A stretch of DNA of 64,000 bases, from positions 13,249 through 77,248 of the forward strand of contig CAZWYF010000015.1 of NCBI GenBank assembly GCA_964637835.1. Reading direction: 5' to 3'. Origin of the DNA: Glo-17 sp964637835 (GTDB lineage: Bacteria; Krumholzibacteriota; Krumholzibacteriia; LZORAL124-64-63). The notes beneath the pieces are model-generated. The model ran no database searches, was not told the origin of the DNA, and saw nothing but the letters and a program-made list of their open reading frames with translations. Every line of letters begins with the position of its first letter. The stretch's first letter is position 1. A program made the translations under genes and the position numbers. Of this stretch, positions 51,620 through 59,966 are shown piece by piece.

Positions 51620-52279
51620 GTGGAACCGACCGTCATCCCCGAGGACTGGCCCCTGGCCGAACAGCTCCGCTCGGTGGCCTTCACGGCCCTCGGCCGCCTG
51701 GAGCTGGACCGACAGCTGCAGGCCCTCACCCTGGTGGCGGACGACCTCGCCGCCGACGACCACGCCTGGTGGCGCCTGGAGGACCGCGGCGGCGGCCGGC
51801 AGCTGACGCTCTGGTTCCATCCCGACCACGTCCTGCAGGACCGTCCCGGCCGGGGCGCCGCCCGCCGGCCGGAGCTGGACTGGCAACTGGCCCCGGTGCC
51901 GGCCGCGGACCTGGAGCTGAGCCCGGAGGAGTTCTCGGCGCCCAACGCCCAGCGCTTCCTCTATCAGCAGCTCCTGCTGGTGCAGGACGTGGTCGCCGGC
52001 CGGCTGGATCCGGCCGCGGTCCCGCCCTCGCTGGTGGAGGCGTTCCAGGAAGCCTGGCTGGTGACCGTGGACGGCCGCCTCGAGCGCGAGGGCCTGCCCC
52101 ACCTGAGCGAGGCGGAGCGCCGGCTGCGGTTCCTGCGCCGGTTCGCGCCCGCCGGCGTGGTGACCCCGGGCCACTGGGGCATCTTCAACGGCCTCTGGCG
52201 GGGCGAACTGGCGGGTCAAGCCGAGGTGCTGGGCAAGGTGAAGCTCCTGCCGCCGCTCTCGCCCCGGCGTCGGGTCTGA
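51620..52279 (+). CDS. Conserved-looking protein of unknown function
   Basis: A 219-aa soluble protein without signal peptide or membrane helix. It is acidic in the first half and helical in the second (NAQRFLYQQLLLVQDVVAGR, then SLVEAFQEAWLVTVDGRLER). It contains DDHAWWRLED and HPDHVLQD. The C-terminus is basic and Pro-rich. I do not recognise the family. It starts with GTG 18 bases after tnaA, with GGAG upstream, so it is probably co-transcribed. Codon use is like that of its neighbours, and I take it as a real gene. Confidence 0.6.
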   Translation: MEPTVIPEDWPLAEQLRSVAFTALGRLELDRQLQALTLVADDLAADDHAWWRLEDRGGGRQLTLWFHPDHVLQDRPGRGAARRPELDWQLAPVPAADLELSPEEFSAPNAQRFLYQQLLLVQDVVAGRLDPAAVPPSLVEAFQEAWLVTVDGRLEREGLPHLSEAERRLRFLRRFAPAGVVTPGHWGIFNGLWRGELAGQAEVLGKVKLLPPLSPRRRV

Positions 52280-52386
52280 GATCGCCCCGGCGGGTCCGCA
52301 CGTGGCCGCGCGACGTCCGGATTTGCTTTTTCCAGGCCCATGTCCCACCTTCATGTCGCTGATCGTCGCCGTCCCGCACGCGATTG

Positions 52387-52416
52387 TTGACGGTGGCACG
52401 GCCCGAGCCTTACATT
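52387..52416 (+). promoter_or_regulatory. Promoter of the 52494 lipoprotein gene
   Basis: TTGACG (52387-52392) and TACATT (52411-52416) are spaced 18 bp. The leader is about 70 bases. Confidence 0.65.
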
Positions 52417-52493
52417 CCGCACCGTGCCCGATTTCGACCGTGACCTGCCGGTCTGGCGGCACGGTCCCGAGTCCCCAAGGGAGGTTTGAATCC

Positions 52494-53417
52494 ATGAAGG
52501 TGTCGCGTCGCTGGGCGTCCCTGATCGTGCTTGGTTCGCTGGCCCTCTTCCTGATGACCGGCCTGGTCGGTTGCGGGGAAGAGGAAGAGGTCGACCCCTA
52601 TCAGTACGCCTCCCTCAACGCCATCATGACCGGCGCGGTCAAGGACACCACCCACACGTTCCACGAGACCGAGGGTGGCGAGAAGATCGAGTATGGCAAG
52701 TTCGCCTTCGAGATCGACGCGCCGCCGTTCGAGTACGTCCGCGGCCCCGTGGGCATGGTGCGCGATGGCAACCAGCTGCACTTCCTGGTGGCCGAGGACC
52801 TCGAGAACCTCTACCCCCGCCTGCAGGGCGCGCTGCTCGGCGTGAAGCTGACCTTCACGCCGCAGCCCACGCACCTGGTGCTCGAGCGCATCAAGCGAGA
52901 CGGCGTGGTGCAGCAGGACAGCCTGCCGAAGCCGGAAGACTACACGCTGCCGCGTCTGCTGCGGGCCGGTGCCGTGGACATCACCGAGCCGGGCCGGGAC
53001 CTCACCGACGCCAACTGGCGTCAGCGCGAGACCCTGCAGGTCCTGATGCCCGAGAACGAGGATGACCCGCCGCTGCGCTTCCAGACCGGCATCGACGAGC
53101 TGGTCTGGGTCCCCCGGCACGACCTGCCCGACAGCGTCAAGGCCGATCCCACGTCCGAGGACATGGCCTTCTACGCCGTCATGCCCACCGGTTCGTTCGA
53201 GATCGTGGACCTGGCGCCAGGCGCGGACTACATGCTCCACCTGATCATCGACGAGAACCTGCCCCTGGTGGGCTCGGTCTCGCCGCTCAGCTGGGTGGAG
53301 GACTGGCAGCTGCGCAAGCAGGAGCACGACGTGGTCGGCCACGTGGTGGGCGAGCTGCGGGTGAACTGGTTCAAGTACGCCAACGCCTTCGTCCAGGGCT
53401 ACCGCGCGGATTTCTAG
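52494..53417 (+). CDS. Predicted lipoprotein of unknown function
   Basis: A 307-aa protein with a type II signal peptide: KVSRRWASLIVLGSLALFLM then TGLVGC, lipobox Cys at about residue 26, followed at once by EEEEVDPYQYAS. Acidic residues after the Cys are compatible with surface or outer-membrane sorting. The mature part is mixed alpha/beta with long beta stretches (LLGVKLTFTPQPTHLVLERI; GSFEIVDLAPGADYMLHLII). No family is recognised. GGGAGG lies 7 bases before the ATG. It is a single-gene unit between its own promoter and a hairpin. Confidence 0.75.
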   Translation: MKVSRRWASLIVLGSLALFLMTGLVGCGEEEEVDPYQYASLNAIMTGAVKDTTHTFHETEGGEKIEYGKFAFEIDAPPFEYVRGPVGMVRDGNQLHFLVAEDLENLYPRLQGALLGVKLTFTPQPTHLVLERIKRDGVVQQDSLPKPEDYTLPRLLRAGAVDITEPGRDLTDANWRQRETLQVLMPENEDDPPLRFQTGIDELVWVPRHDLPDSVKADPTSEDMAFYAVMPTGSFEIVDLAPGADYMLHLIIDENLPLVGSVSPLSWVEDWQLRKQEHDVVGHVVGELRVNWFKYANAFVQGYRADF

Positions 53418-53470
53418 CCGCTCGGTGATCGGCCAGGATCGCCACCGGCGGTCCGGACGACGCGACCAGC

Positions 53471-53503
53471 AGGGCCCCCGCCTTCTCCGAGGTCGGGGGC
53501 CCT
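53471..53503 (+). terminator. Hairpin between convergent lipoprotein and pfkA genes
   Basis: A stem of AGGGCCCCCG (53471-53480) with CGGGGGCCCT (53494-53503) is extended by CCT/AGG after a one-base bulge. There is no T-tract on either side. Its position between convergent genes suggests two-way use. Confidence 0.55.
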
Positions 53504-53554
53504 CGGCGTGTCGGCTGCCGGCCGCCGGCTGGCGTCGCTCGGCGGGGGCGGAGA

Positions 53555-54517
53555 TCAGCTCAGCAGACGCGCCAGTTCCCAGTTGCGCTCCACCACCGCG
53601 CGACCCGCGCCGACCTTCTTGCGCAGCGCACTGGTGCGCAGCTTGTTGGCCACCATGCCCACCATGACACCGCCCTCGCCGCCGAGGAGCAGCTCCGTGG
53701 CGTGGTGGGCGAGGCGGGTGGCGAGGATGCGGTCGAACGCCGTCGGCGCGCCGCCACGCTGGACGTGGCCCAGGACCACCATGCGCGCATCGCGGCGCAG
53801 GCGGTTCTTGATCTCGAAGGTGAGGTAGCTGGCCTTGCCCGCACCCTCGGCCACCACGATCAGGGCGTGGTACTTGCCCTGGGCATAGCCCGCCTCGATG
53901 CTGCGGCAGACCTCGTCGATGTCGTACTCCAGTTCCGGGACCAGCACCTCCTCGGCGCCGGTGGCCATGCCCACCTGGGCGGCGAGCAGGCCATAGTCGC
54001 GTCCCATGACCTCGATCACGAAGATGCGCCCGTGACTCGAGGCGGTGTCCTTGATCTTGTCCACGGCGTCGACCGCGATGTTCAGGGCCGTGTCGTAACC
54101 GATGGAGAAATCGGTGCCGGCGATGTCGTTGTCGATGGTGGCGGGGACGCCGACCACCGGCAGGCCGAAGACGCGGCCGAGCTTGTCGGCGCCGCGGAAG
54201 CTGCCGTCGCCGCCGATGATCACCATGCCGTCGAGCTCGAGCTTCTCGAGCGTCTCGCCCACCGCGGCGGTGCCGGCGTCCTCGGCGAACTCGGGATAGC
54301 GGAAGGTGCGCAGGAACGTGCCGCCCTGGTGCAGGATCCCGCTCACCGAGCCACGGCCGAGCACGGTGGCGTCTCCCTCGGCGAGGCCGAGCCAGCCACG
54401 GTGGATGCCGACGGCCTCGGCGTCGTGGTGCCAGATCGTGCGCACGGCCGCGCGCACCGCCGCGTTCATGCCCGCGGCATCGCCGCCGCCGGTGAGCACT
54501 CCGATGCGTTTCTTCAC
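53555..54517 (-). CDS. pfkA: 6-phosphofructokinase
   Basis: A 320-aa glycolytic enzyme. Visible: IGVLTGGGDAAGMNAAVRAA at the N-terminus (the usual DAPG is DAAG), ATP-type MVIIGGDGSFRGA (about residue 98-110), catalytic PATIDNDIAGTDFSIGYDTA with the TIDND Asp, and VIEVMGRDYGLLA. GGDGS points to ATP and not pyrophosphate as donor. Starts at GTG with GGAAAGGA upstream, overlapping the end of rarA by four bases. Confidence 0.93.
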   Translation of the reverse strand: MKKRIGVLTGGGDAAGMNAAVRAAVRTIWHHDAEAVGIHRGWLGLAEGDATVLGRGSVSGILHQGGTFLRTFRYPEFAEDAGTAAVGETLEKLELDGMVIIGGDGSFRGADKLGRVFGLPVVGVPATIDNDIAGTDFSIGYDTALNIAVDAVDKIKDTASSHGRIFVIEVMGRDYGLLAAQVGMATGAEEVLVPELEYDIDEVCRSIEAGYAQGKYHALIVVAEGAGKASYLTFEIKNRLRRDARMVVLGHVQRGGAPTAFDRILATRLAHHATELLLGGEGGVMVGMVANKLRTSALRKKVGAGRAVVERNWELARLLS

Positions 54518-55986
54518 GTCTCGTCCTTTCCGGAGCCGGGCCGCCGGCGGGTGTCCGGCGCTCCCGGTGGGGTGGGTTCGCCGTGGCGGCGGCGCCACTC
54601 GGCGATGCGGTGCATCCGCTGGGCCAGGTCCCGTTCCCAGCCGCGCCCGCGGGGCCGGTAGAACTCGGTGCCGCGCAGGGCCTCCGGCAGGCAGTCCATG
54701 GCGGCGATGCCGGCGTCGGTGTCGTGGGCGTAGACGTAGTCGCGGCCGTGGCCGAGATCGCGCATGGTCCGCGTGGGCGCATTGCGCAGGTGCAGCGGGA
54801 CCGGGGGATTGTGGCCGCGGCGCACCTCGCGGGCGGCGGCGGCGTGGGCGGTGTAGAGGGCGTTGCTCTTGGGGGCGAGGGCCAGGTAGACGGTGGCCTG
54901 GGTGAGGGCCAGGGCGCCCTCGGGCAGGCCGATGAACTGGACGGCGTCGCGGGCGGCCAGGGCCTGGGTCAGGGCGTGCGGGTCGGCCAGGCCCACGTCC
55001 TCGCTGGCGAAGCGCACCAGCCGGCGCGCCAGGTAGAGGGGATCCTCGCCGCCCTCGAGCATGCGGGTCAGCCAGTAGACGCCGGCCTGGGGGTCGCTGT
55101 TGCGCAGGCTCTTGTGCAGCGCGCTGATGAGGTTGAAGTGCTCGTCGCCGGTCTTGTCGTAGCGCGCGGCGCGGTGCTGGATCAGGTCGGCGAGGTCGGG
55201 CGCGTCCACCGGACCGTCCGGCACGTCGGCGCCGGCTCGCCGGCGCTCGGCCACCGCCGCGGTGATGGCGTCGAGCAGGCCCAGGGCCTGGCGCGCGTCG
55301 CCCTCCGAGAGCTCGGCCAGGGCGGTGCGCGCGGCGTCCGTGAGCGCGACGTCCCGAGCGCACAGGCCGTCCTCGCGGGCCAGGGCGCGGGCCAGCAGGT
55401 CGGCCACGTCGTCGATGCCCAGGGGCTCGAGCACGAACAGGCGCATGCGCGAGAGCAGGGCCGCGTTGAGCTCGAAGCTGGGATTCTCGGTGGTGGCGCC
55501 GATGAGCGTGATGTCGCCAGCCTCCACCCATGGTAGCAGGGCGTCCTGCTGGGCCTTGTTGAAGCGGTGGATCTCGTCGAGGAAGAGCACCGTCCGCTGC
55601 CCGGTGGCGCGGCGCAGCTTCTCCGCCTCGCCCATCACGGCCTTGAGTTCCTTGCTGCCCACCCGCACGGCGCTGTACTCGAGGAAACGCGCGTCGGTGT
55701 GGGCGGCCACCAGGCGCGCCAGGGTGGTCTTGCCGCAGCCGGGCGGGCCCCAGAACAGCAGCGACGGCAGCACGTCCGCCTCCAGCAGGGGGCGGAACGG
55801 GCCGGCGGGGTCCAGGAGCTTTCGCTGGCCCACCACCTGGTCCAGGCTGCGCGGGCGCAGGCGATCGGCCAGCGGGCGGGGGGCATCCTCCGCGGCGGCG
55901 TCGCGGGGGCGGTCCGCGCCGGCCGGGCGACGCCGCGTGGCATCGCCGGGCTCGGGGGCGTCGGGATCGAAGAGGTCGGCACACAT
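54514..55986 (-). CDS. rarA: Replication-associated recombination AAA+ ATPase RarA/MgsA
   Basis: A 490-aa clamp-loader-like ATPase acting at stalled replication forks. Motifs: RPRSLDQVVGQRKLLDP, Walker A WGPPGCGKTTLAR (about residue 79), Walker B LFLDEIHRFNKAQQDALLP, GATTENPSFELNAALLSR and the C-terminal tetramer domain (DKTGDEHFNLISALHKSLRN). The first 40 residues are an extra acidic, Pro-rich stretch. The ATG at 55986 has no ribosome site, and a promoter-like element would place the transcript start almost at the ATG. pfkA follows with a GTGA overlap. Confidence 0.93.
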   Translation of the reverse strand: MCADLFDPDAPEPGDATRRRPAGADRPRDAAAEDAPRPLADRLRPRSLDQVVGQRKLLDPAGPFRPLLEADVLPSLLFWGPPGCGKTTLARLVAAHTDARFLEYSAVRVGSKELKAVMGEAEKLRRATGQRTVLFLDEIHRFNKAQQDALLPWVEAGDITLIGATTENPSFELNAALLSRMRLFVLEPLGIDDVADLLARALAREDGLCARDVALTDAARTALAELSEGDARQALGLLDAITAAVAERRRAGADVPDGPVDAPDLADLIQHRAARYDKTGDEHFNLISALHKSLRNSDPQAGVYWLTRMLEGGEDPLYLARRLVRFASEDVGLADPHALTQALAARDAVQFIGLPEGALALTQATVYLALAPKSNALYTAHAAAAREVRRGHNPPVPLHLRNAPTRTMRDLGHGRDYVYAHDTDAGIAAMDCLPEALRGTEFYRPRGRGWERDLAQRMHRIAEWRRRHGEPTPPGAPDTRRRPGSGKDET

Positions 55987-55993
55987 GGCGTGG

Positions 55994-56021
55994 ATACTAG
56001 CGCGGCGGCGGCTGCTGGCAA
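55994..56021 (-). promoter_or_regulatory. Candidate rarA promoter, nearly leaderless
   Basis: On the minus strand TTGCCA (56021-56016) and TAGTAT (55999-55994) are spaced 16 bp. The expected start site, about 55987, is next to the rarA ATG at 55986. Confidence 0.45.
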
Positions 56022-56068
56022 GGCCGGAGGTCCGCCAGGGGCGCGCGAGCCGTCGCCGGGCGCCGGCG

Positions 56069-56097
56069 TTGACGCGCCGTGGCGCGGGGCGTAACCT
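56069..56097 (+). promoter_or_regulatory. Promoter of the deoB operon
   Basis: TTGACG (56069-56074) and TAACCT (56092-56097) are spaced 17 bp. The leader is about 40 bases. No CytR/DeoR-type operator is recognisable. Confidence 0.6.
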
Positions 56098-56142
56098 CCC
56101 GGGCATCCCGCTTCCGCGCGAAGCATGACGACCGGAGGTGGC

Positions 56143-57336
56143 ATGGCGCGGGCGATCCTGATCATCCTCGACGGCGTGGGCGTGGGCGGCGCGCCCGACG
56201 CCGCGCGGTACGGCGACGCTGGCAGCGACACCCTGGGCAACCTGGCGCGTCACGTGGGCGGGCTGGAACTGCCCACGCTGCAGCGCCTGGGCCTGGGGAA
56301 CCTCCACGCCATCGCCGGCGTGCCCCCGGTGCCGGATCCTGGCGCCGGCCACGGCCGCATGCGCGAGGTCTCCGCCGGCAAGGACTCCACCACCGGCCAC
56401 TGGGAGCTCATGGGCGAGGTCACCAGCACGGCCTTCCCCACCTATCCCGGCGGCTTCCCTGCGGACCTGATGACGGAGTTCTCGCGGCGCACCGGCCACG
56501 GCTGGATCGGCAACCGGCCCGCCAGCGGCACCGCCATCATCGAGGAACTGGGCGACGAGCACGTCCGCACCGGTAAGCTCATCGTCTACACCTCGGCCGA
56601 CTCGGTCTTCCAGATCGCCGCCCACGAGGAGGTGGTCCCGCTGGCGGAGCTGTACCGCGTCTGCGAGGTCGCCCGCGAGCTGCTGCAACCGCCGCACGGC
56701 GTCAGCCGCGTCATCGCCCGGCCGTTCGTCGGATCCAGCGGCGCCTACACCCGTACCCCGCATCGCCGGGACTTCTCCCTGGCGCCGGGGCCCGGTCTGG
56801 TCCTGCACGCGCTGCGCGCGGCCGGTGTCCGCGTGCAGACCATCGGCAAGATCCGCGACCTCTACGCGGGCGCCGGCATCGACGACGGCGTCAAGAGTCC
56901 CGACAACGCCGCGGGCATGCGCCTGCTGGCCGAACGCTACCCAGCGGCGCCGGACCCGGCCTTCCTCATGGTCAACCTGGTGGACTTCGACATGCTCTGG
57001 GGCCATCGCAACGACCCCGCTGGCATGGCTGCCGGCCTGCGCGCGTTCGATGCCTGGCTGGACGGCTTCCTGCCGCGGCTGCGGGCGAACGATCTGCTGC
57101 TGATCACCGCGGATCACGGGAACGACCCCACCACCGCCTCCACCGATCATTCTCGCGAGGAGGTGCCCCTGATCGCGGTGCTCGGCGCTGCGCCCATGCC
57201 CGGCCCCGACCTGGGACGGCGGGACACCTTCGCCGACGTGGGGGCCACGGTGGCGGAGTTCTTCGGCGTCGAGGCGGACGTGCCCGGGACCAGCTTCCTG
57301 GCCAGCCTGCGGGCTGGCCGCCAGGAGGGATCATGA
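56143..57336 (+). CDS. deoB: Phosphopentomutase
   Basis: A 397-aa alkaline-phosphatase-fold enzyme interconverting (deoxy)ribose 1- and 5-phosphates. Metal and catalytic motifs: ILIILDGVGVGGAPDA, DSTTGHWELMGEV (phosphorylated Thr region), VNLVDFDMLWGHRND and TADHGNDPTTASTDHSREEV. The ATG at 56143 has GGAGGTGG immediately before it and is preferred to the ATG at 56125, which lies upstream of that ribosome site. It heads the deoB-cdd-deoC-deoA operon and overlaps cdd by ATGA. Confidence 0.95.
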   Translation: MARAILIILDGVGVGGAPDAARYGDAGSDTLGNLARHVGGLELPTLQRLGLGNLHAIAGVPPVPDPGAGHGRMREVSAGKDSTTGHWELMGEVTSTAFPTYPGGFPADLMTEFSRRTGHGWIGNRPASGTAIIEELGDEHVRTGKLIVYTSADSVFQIAAHEEVVPLAELYRVCEVARELLQPPHGVSRVIARPFVGSSGAYTRTPHRRDFSLAPGPGLVLHALRAAGVRVQTIGKIRDLYAGAGIDDGVKSPDNAAGMRLLAERYPAAPDPAFLMVNLVDFDMLWGHRNDPAGMAAGLRAFDAWLDGFLPRLRANDLLLITADHGNDPTTASTDHSREEVPLIAVLGAAPMPGPDLGRRDTFADVGATVAEFFGVEADVPGTSFLASLRAGRQEGS

Positions 57337-57773
57337 CCGACGCGCACACCGAGCTGGTGGCCGCGGCCTGCGCCGCGCGGCAGCGGAGCTACTCCCCTTA
57401 CTCGCATTTCCGCGTGGGGGCGGCCCTGCGTTGCCCGGACGGGCACATCGTCACCGGCACCAACGTGGAGAACGCCAGCTTCGGCCTGTCCATCTGCGCG
57501 GAGCGCGCGGCCATCGCCCGCGCGGTGGCCGAGGGGCGGCGGGAGTTCGTGGCCATCGCCGTCTGCGCCGACGGCGTGCGTCCCACGCCTCCGTGCGGTG
57601 CCTGTCGCCAGGTGCTGCTGGAGCTGGCGCCGGACCTCGAGGTCCTGCTGGCCGGGCAGGCCGGTCCGGCGGGCGACGTGGTCGCCACCACCATCGGCGA
57701 GCTGCTGCCCGCCGCGTTCCGCGACTTTCCCGGCTCCCACCAGACCGGCACCGATGGAAAGGAGACGGCATGA
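57333..57773 (+). CDS. cdd: Cytidine deaminase
   Basis: A 146-aa zinc enzyme converting (deoxy)cytidine to (deoxy)uridine. It has YSPYSHFRVGAAL near the N-terminus, the catalytic CAERAAIARAVA (zinc Cys and proton-shuttle Glu) and PPCGACRQVLLEL with the other two zinc Cys. It is coupled at both ends by ATGA overlaps. Confidence 0.95.
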   Translation: MTDAHTELVAAACAARQRSYSPYSHFRVGAALRCPDGHIVTGTNVENASFGLSICAERAAIARAVAEGRREFVAIAVCADGVRPTPPCGACRQVLLELAPDLEVLLAGQAGPAGDVVATTIGELLPAAFRDFPGSHQTGTDGKETA

Positions 57774-58531
57774 GCGACGGCTGGACCCAGGGGGGCAATG
57801 CCCGCCGCGAGGAGATCTTCCTGCGCGCCTATGCCGGCGAGGGCACCCGCCGCGCCGACGTCGAGCCCGCGGCCACGCACACGCCCGAGGACCTCGCCCG
57901 CTGCATCGACCACACGCTGCTGAAGCCCGAGGCCACGCGCGAGCAGGTCGAGACGCTCTGCCGCGAGGCCCAGCAGCATCGCTTCGCCTCGGTCTGCGTC
58001 AATCCGCGCTACGTCCCGCTCTGCGCGCAGCTGCTGACGGATACCGAGGTGGCCGTCTGCACGGTGGCGGGCTTCCCGCTGGGCGCGAGCGACACCGAGA
58101 TCAAGGCCCTCGAGGCGCGGCGCGCCGTCCAGCTCGGCGCCTCCGAGGTGGACATGGTGCTGCCGCTGGGCGCGCTCAAGGGAGGTCGTCACGACGCGGT
58201 GTTTCGCGACGTGGCCGCGGTCCGCCGCGAGACCATGGGGCTGGCCGTGCTCAAGGTGATCCTCGAGTGCACGTTGCTGACCGATGCGGAGAAGGAGCTG
58301 GCCGCCCGCATCTGCGTGGATGCCGGTGCGGATTTCGTCAAGACCAGCACCGGTTTCGCCGGCGGTGGCGCCACCCTCGAGGATGTCCGGCTGCTGCGGC
58401 GGACCGTGGGCGGCGAGGCGGGCGTCAAGGCCGCGGGCGGGATCCGCGACCGCGAGACGGCCCGCGCCATGCTCGAGGCCGGCGCCAATCGCCTGGGCAC
58501 CAGCAGTGGCGTGGCCATCGTCGGCGGCTGA
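57770..58531 (+). CDS. deoC: Deoxyribose-phosphate aldolase
   Basis: A 253-aa class I aldolase splitting 2-deoxyribose-5-P into acetaldehyde and glyceraldehyde-3-P. CIDHTLLKPEATREQV, SVCVNPRYVP, TVAGFPLGAS, EVDMVLPLGALK (an Asp and Lys of the active site) and the Schiff-base Lys in DFVKTSTGFAGGGAT are all present. The first 40 residues are a nonconserved extension. AAAGGAGA lies 5-8 bases before the ATG, which overlaps cdd. Confidence 0.94.
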   Translation: MSDGWTQGGNARREEIFLRAYAGEGTRRADVEPAATHTPEDLARCIDHTLLKPEATREQVETLCREAQQHRFASVCVNPRYVPLCAQLLTDTEVAVCTVAGFPLGASDTEIKALEARRAVQLGASEVDMVLPLGALKGGRHDAVFRDVAAVRRETMGLAVLKVILECTLLTDAEKELAARICVDAGADFVKTSTGFAGGGATLEDVRLLRRTVGGEAGVKAAGGIRDRETARAMLEAGANRLGTSSGVAIVGG

Positions 58532-58646
58532 CCGGACGGGCGGGCCGACCGTGCCGACCGTGCCGACCGTGGGGGCCCCCCCCGCGGCATCCCCTCATCC
58601 TCGAGGCGTCGCCGGCTGTCGGCGTCGCCCGCGCCGGAGGCATCGC

Positions 58647-59957
58647 GTGGACATCCTGGAGATCCTCGAGACCAAGAAACGCGGCGGCGAGCTGACCGCC
58701 GAGCAGCTCGACTGGCTGGTGGCCGGATTCACGGCCGGACGCATTCCGCGCTACCAGATGGCGGCCTTCCTGATGGCGGTCTGGTTCCGCGACATGACGC
58801 CGGCCGAGACGGCGGCCTTCACCGACAGCATGCTCCGCTCGGGCGAGCAGCTCGACACCTCCGACCTGGGCGGCCCGGCGGCCGACAAGCACTCCACGGG
58901 GGGCGTGGGGGACAAGGTCTCGCTGCTGCTCGCGCCCCTGGCCGCGGCCTGCGGTCTCCGCGTTCCGATGCTCTCGGGCCGGGGGCTGGGCCACACGGGC
59001 GGCACGCTGGACAAGCTGGAGGCCATCCCCGGCTACCGCATCGGTCTGGACAACGTCGCGTTCCTGGACGTGGTCCGGCGCGAGGGTTGCGCCATCGTGG
59101 GCCAGAGCGGAGCCATCGCCCCGGCCGATGGCTGCATCTATGCGCTGCGCGACGTCACCGCCACGGTGGACTGCGTCCCGCTGATCACGGCGTCCATCAT
59201 GTCGAAGAAGCTGGCGGCCGGACCGCGGACCATCGTCATCGACCTGAAGGTGGGCACCGGGGCCTTCATGACCGACCGGGACCGCGCGCGACGCCTGGCC
59301 AGCGCCCTGACGGCCGTGGGAGAGCGTCACGGTCGTCGCATGGCCGTGCTCTTCACGGACATGTCCCAGCCCCTGGGGGTGGCGGTGGGCCACGCCACGG
59401 AGACGCTGGAGGCCCTGGCGGCGTTGCGGCCGGGTGGTCGCGAGAGCGCGCCGGCCGACCTGGTCGCCGTCACCGAGGCGCTCACCGCCGCCATGGTGGC
59501 GCGCAGCGGGCTGGCCGCCGACGCGGCGGCGGCCCTCGCGCTGGTGCGGGAGGTCTGGGACGGGGGGAGCGCCTGGGAACGTGCCCGCGGGTGGGTGGAG
59601 GCCCAGGGCGGACGGCTGGACTGGGATGCCGCGCAGCTCGGGCTGACCATCGCCCCGGTGGGCGCGGAGCTGCCGGCGCCGGCTGACGGGTGGCTGGAGG
59701 TCACCGACTGCCGGGCGGTGGGCCTGGCCCTGGCCGACCTCGGCGGGGCGCGGGTCCGGGTGGAGGACGCGATCGATCCCGCCGTGGGCATCGACTGGCT
59801 CGTGCGCACCGGCCAGCGGGTGAGCCGCGGCGAGACCGTGGCGCGTCTGCGGGCGCCGGACGGGCCGCGGCGGGAGGCGGCCCTCGCGCGGCTCGGGCGA
59901 GCGTTCGCCGTCCGGGACCGGGAGGTGGCCGTGCCGGCGCTCGTCCGGATGGACTGA
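58647..59957 (+). CDS. deoA: Pyrimidine-nucleoside (thymidine) phosphorylase
   Basis: A 436-aa enzyme that splits pyrimidine nucleosides with phosphate. Signature KHSTGGVGDKVSLLLAP (about residue 82) is followed by SGRGLGHTGGTLDKLEAIPG, SIMSKKLAAG and LKVGTGAFM. The C-terminal domain is normal. Whether it prefers thymidine (DeoA) or uridine too (Pdp) cannot be settled from sequence alone. GGAGG lies 6 bases before the GTG at 58647. It feeds (deoxy)ribose-1-P to DeoB, completing the operon. It ends nine bases from the convergent mrcA. Confidence 0.93.
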   Translation: MDILEILETKKRGGELTAEQLDWLVAGFTAGRIPRYQMAAFLMAVWFRDMTPAETAAFTDSMLRSGEQLDTSDLGGPAADKHSTGGVGDKVSLLLAPLAAACGLRVPMLSGRGLGHTGGTLDKLEAIPGYRIGLDNVAFLDVVRREGCAIVGQSGAIAPADGCIYALRDVTATVDCVPLITASIMSKKLAAGPRTIVIDLKVGTGAFMTDRDRARRLASALTAVGERHGRRMAVLFTDMSQPLGVAVGHATETLEALAALRPGGRESAPADLVAVTEALTAAMVARSGLAADAAAALALVREVWDGGSAWERARGWVEAQGGRLDWDAAQLGLTIAPVGAELPAPADGWLEVTDCRAVGLALADLGGARVRVEDAIDPAVGIDWLVRTGQRVSRGETVARLRAPDGPRREAALARLGRAFAVRDREVAVPALVRMD

Positions 59958-59966
59958 TCGCGCAGG

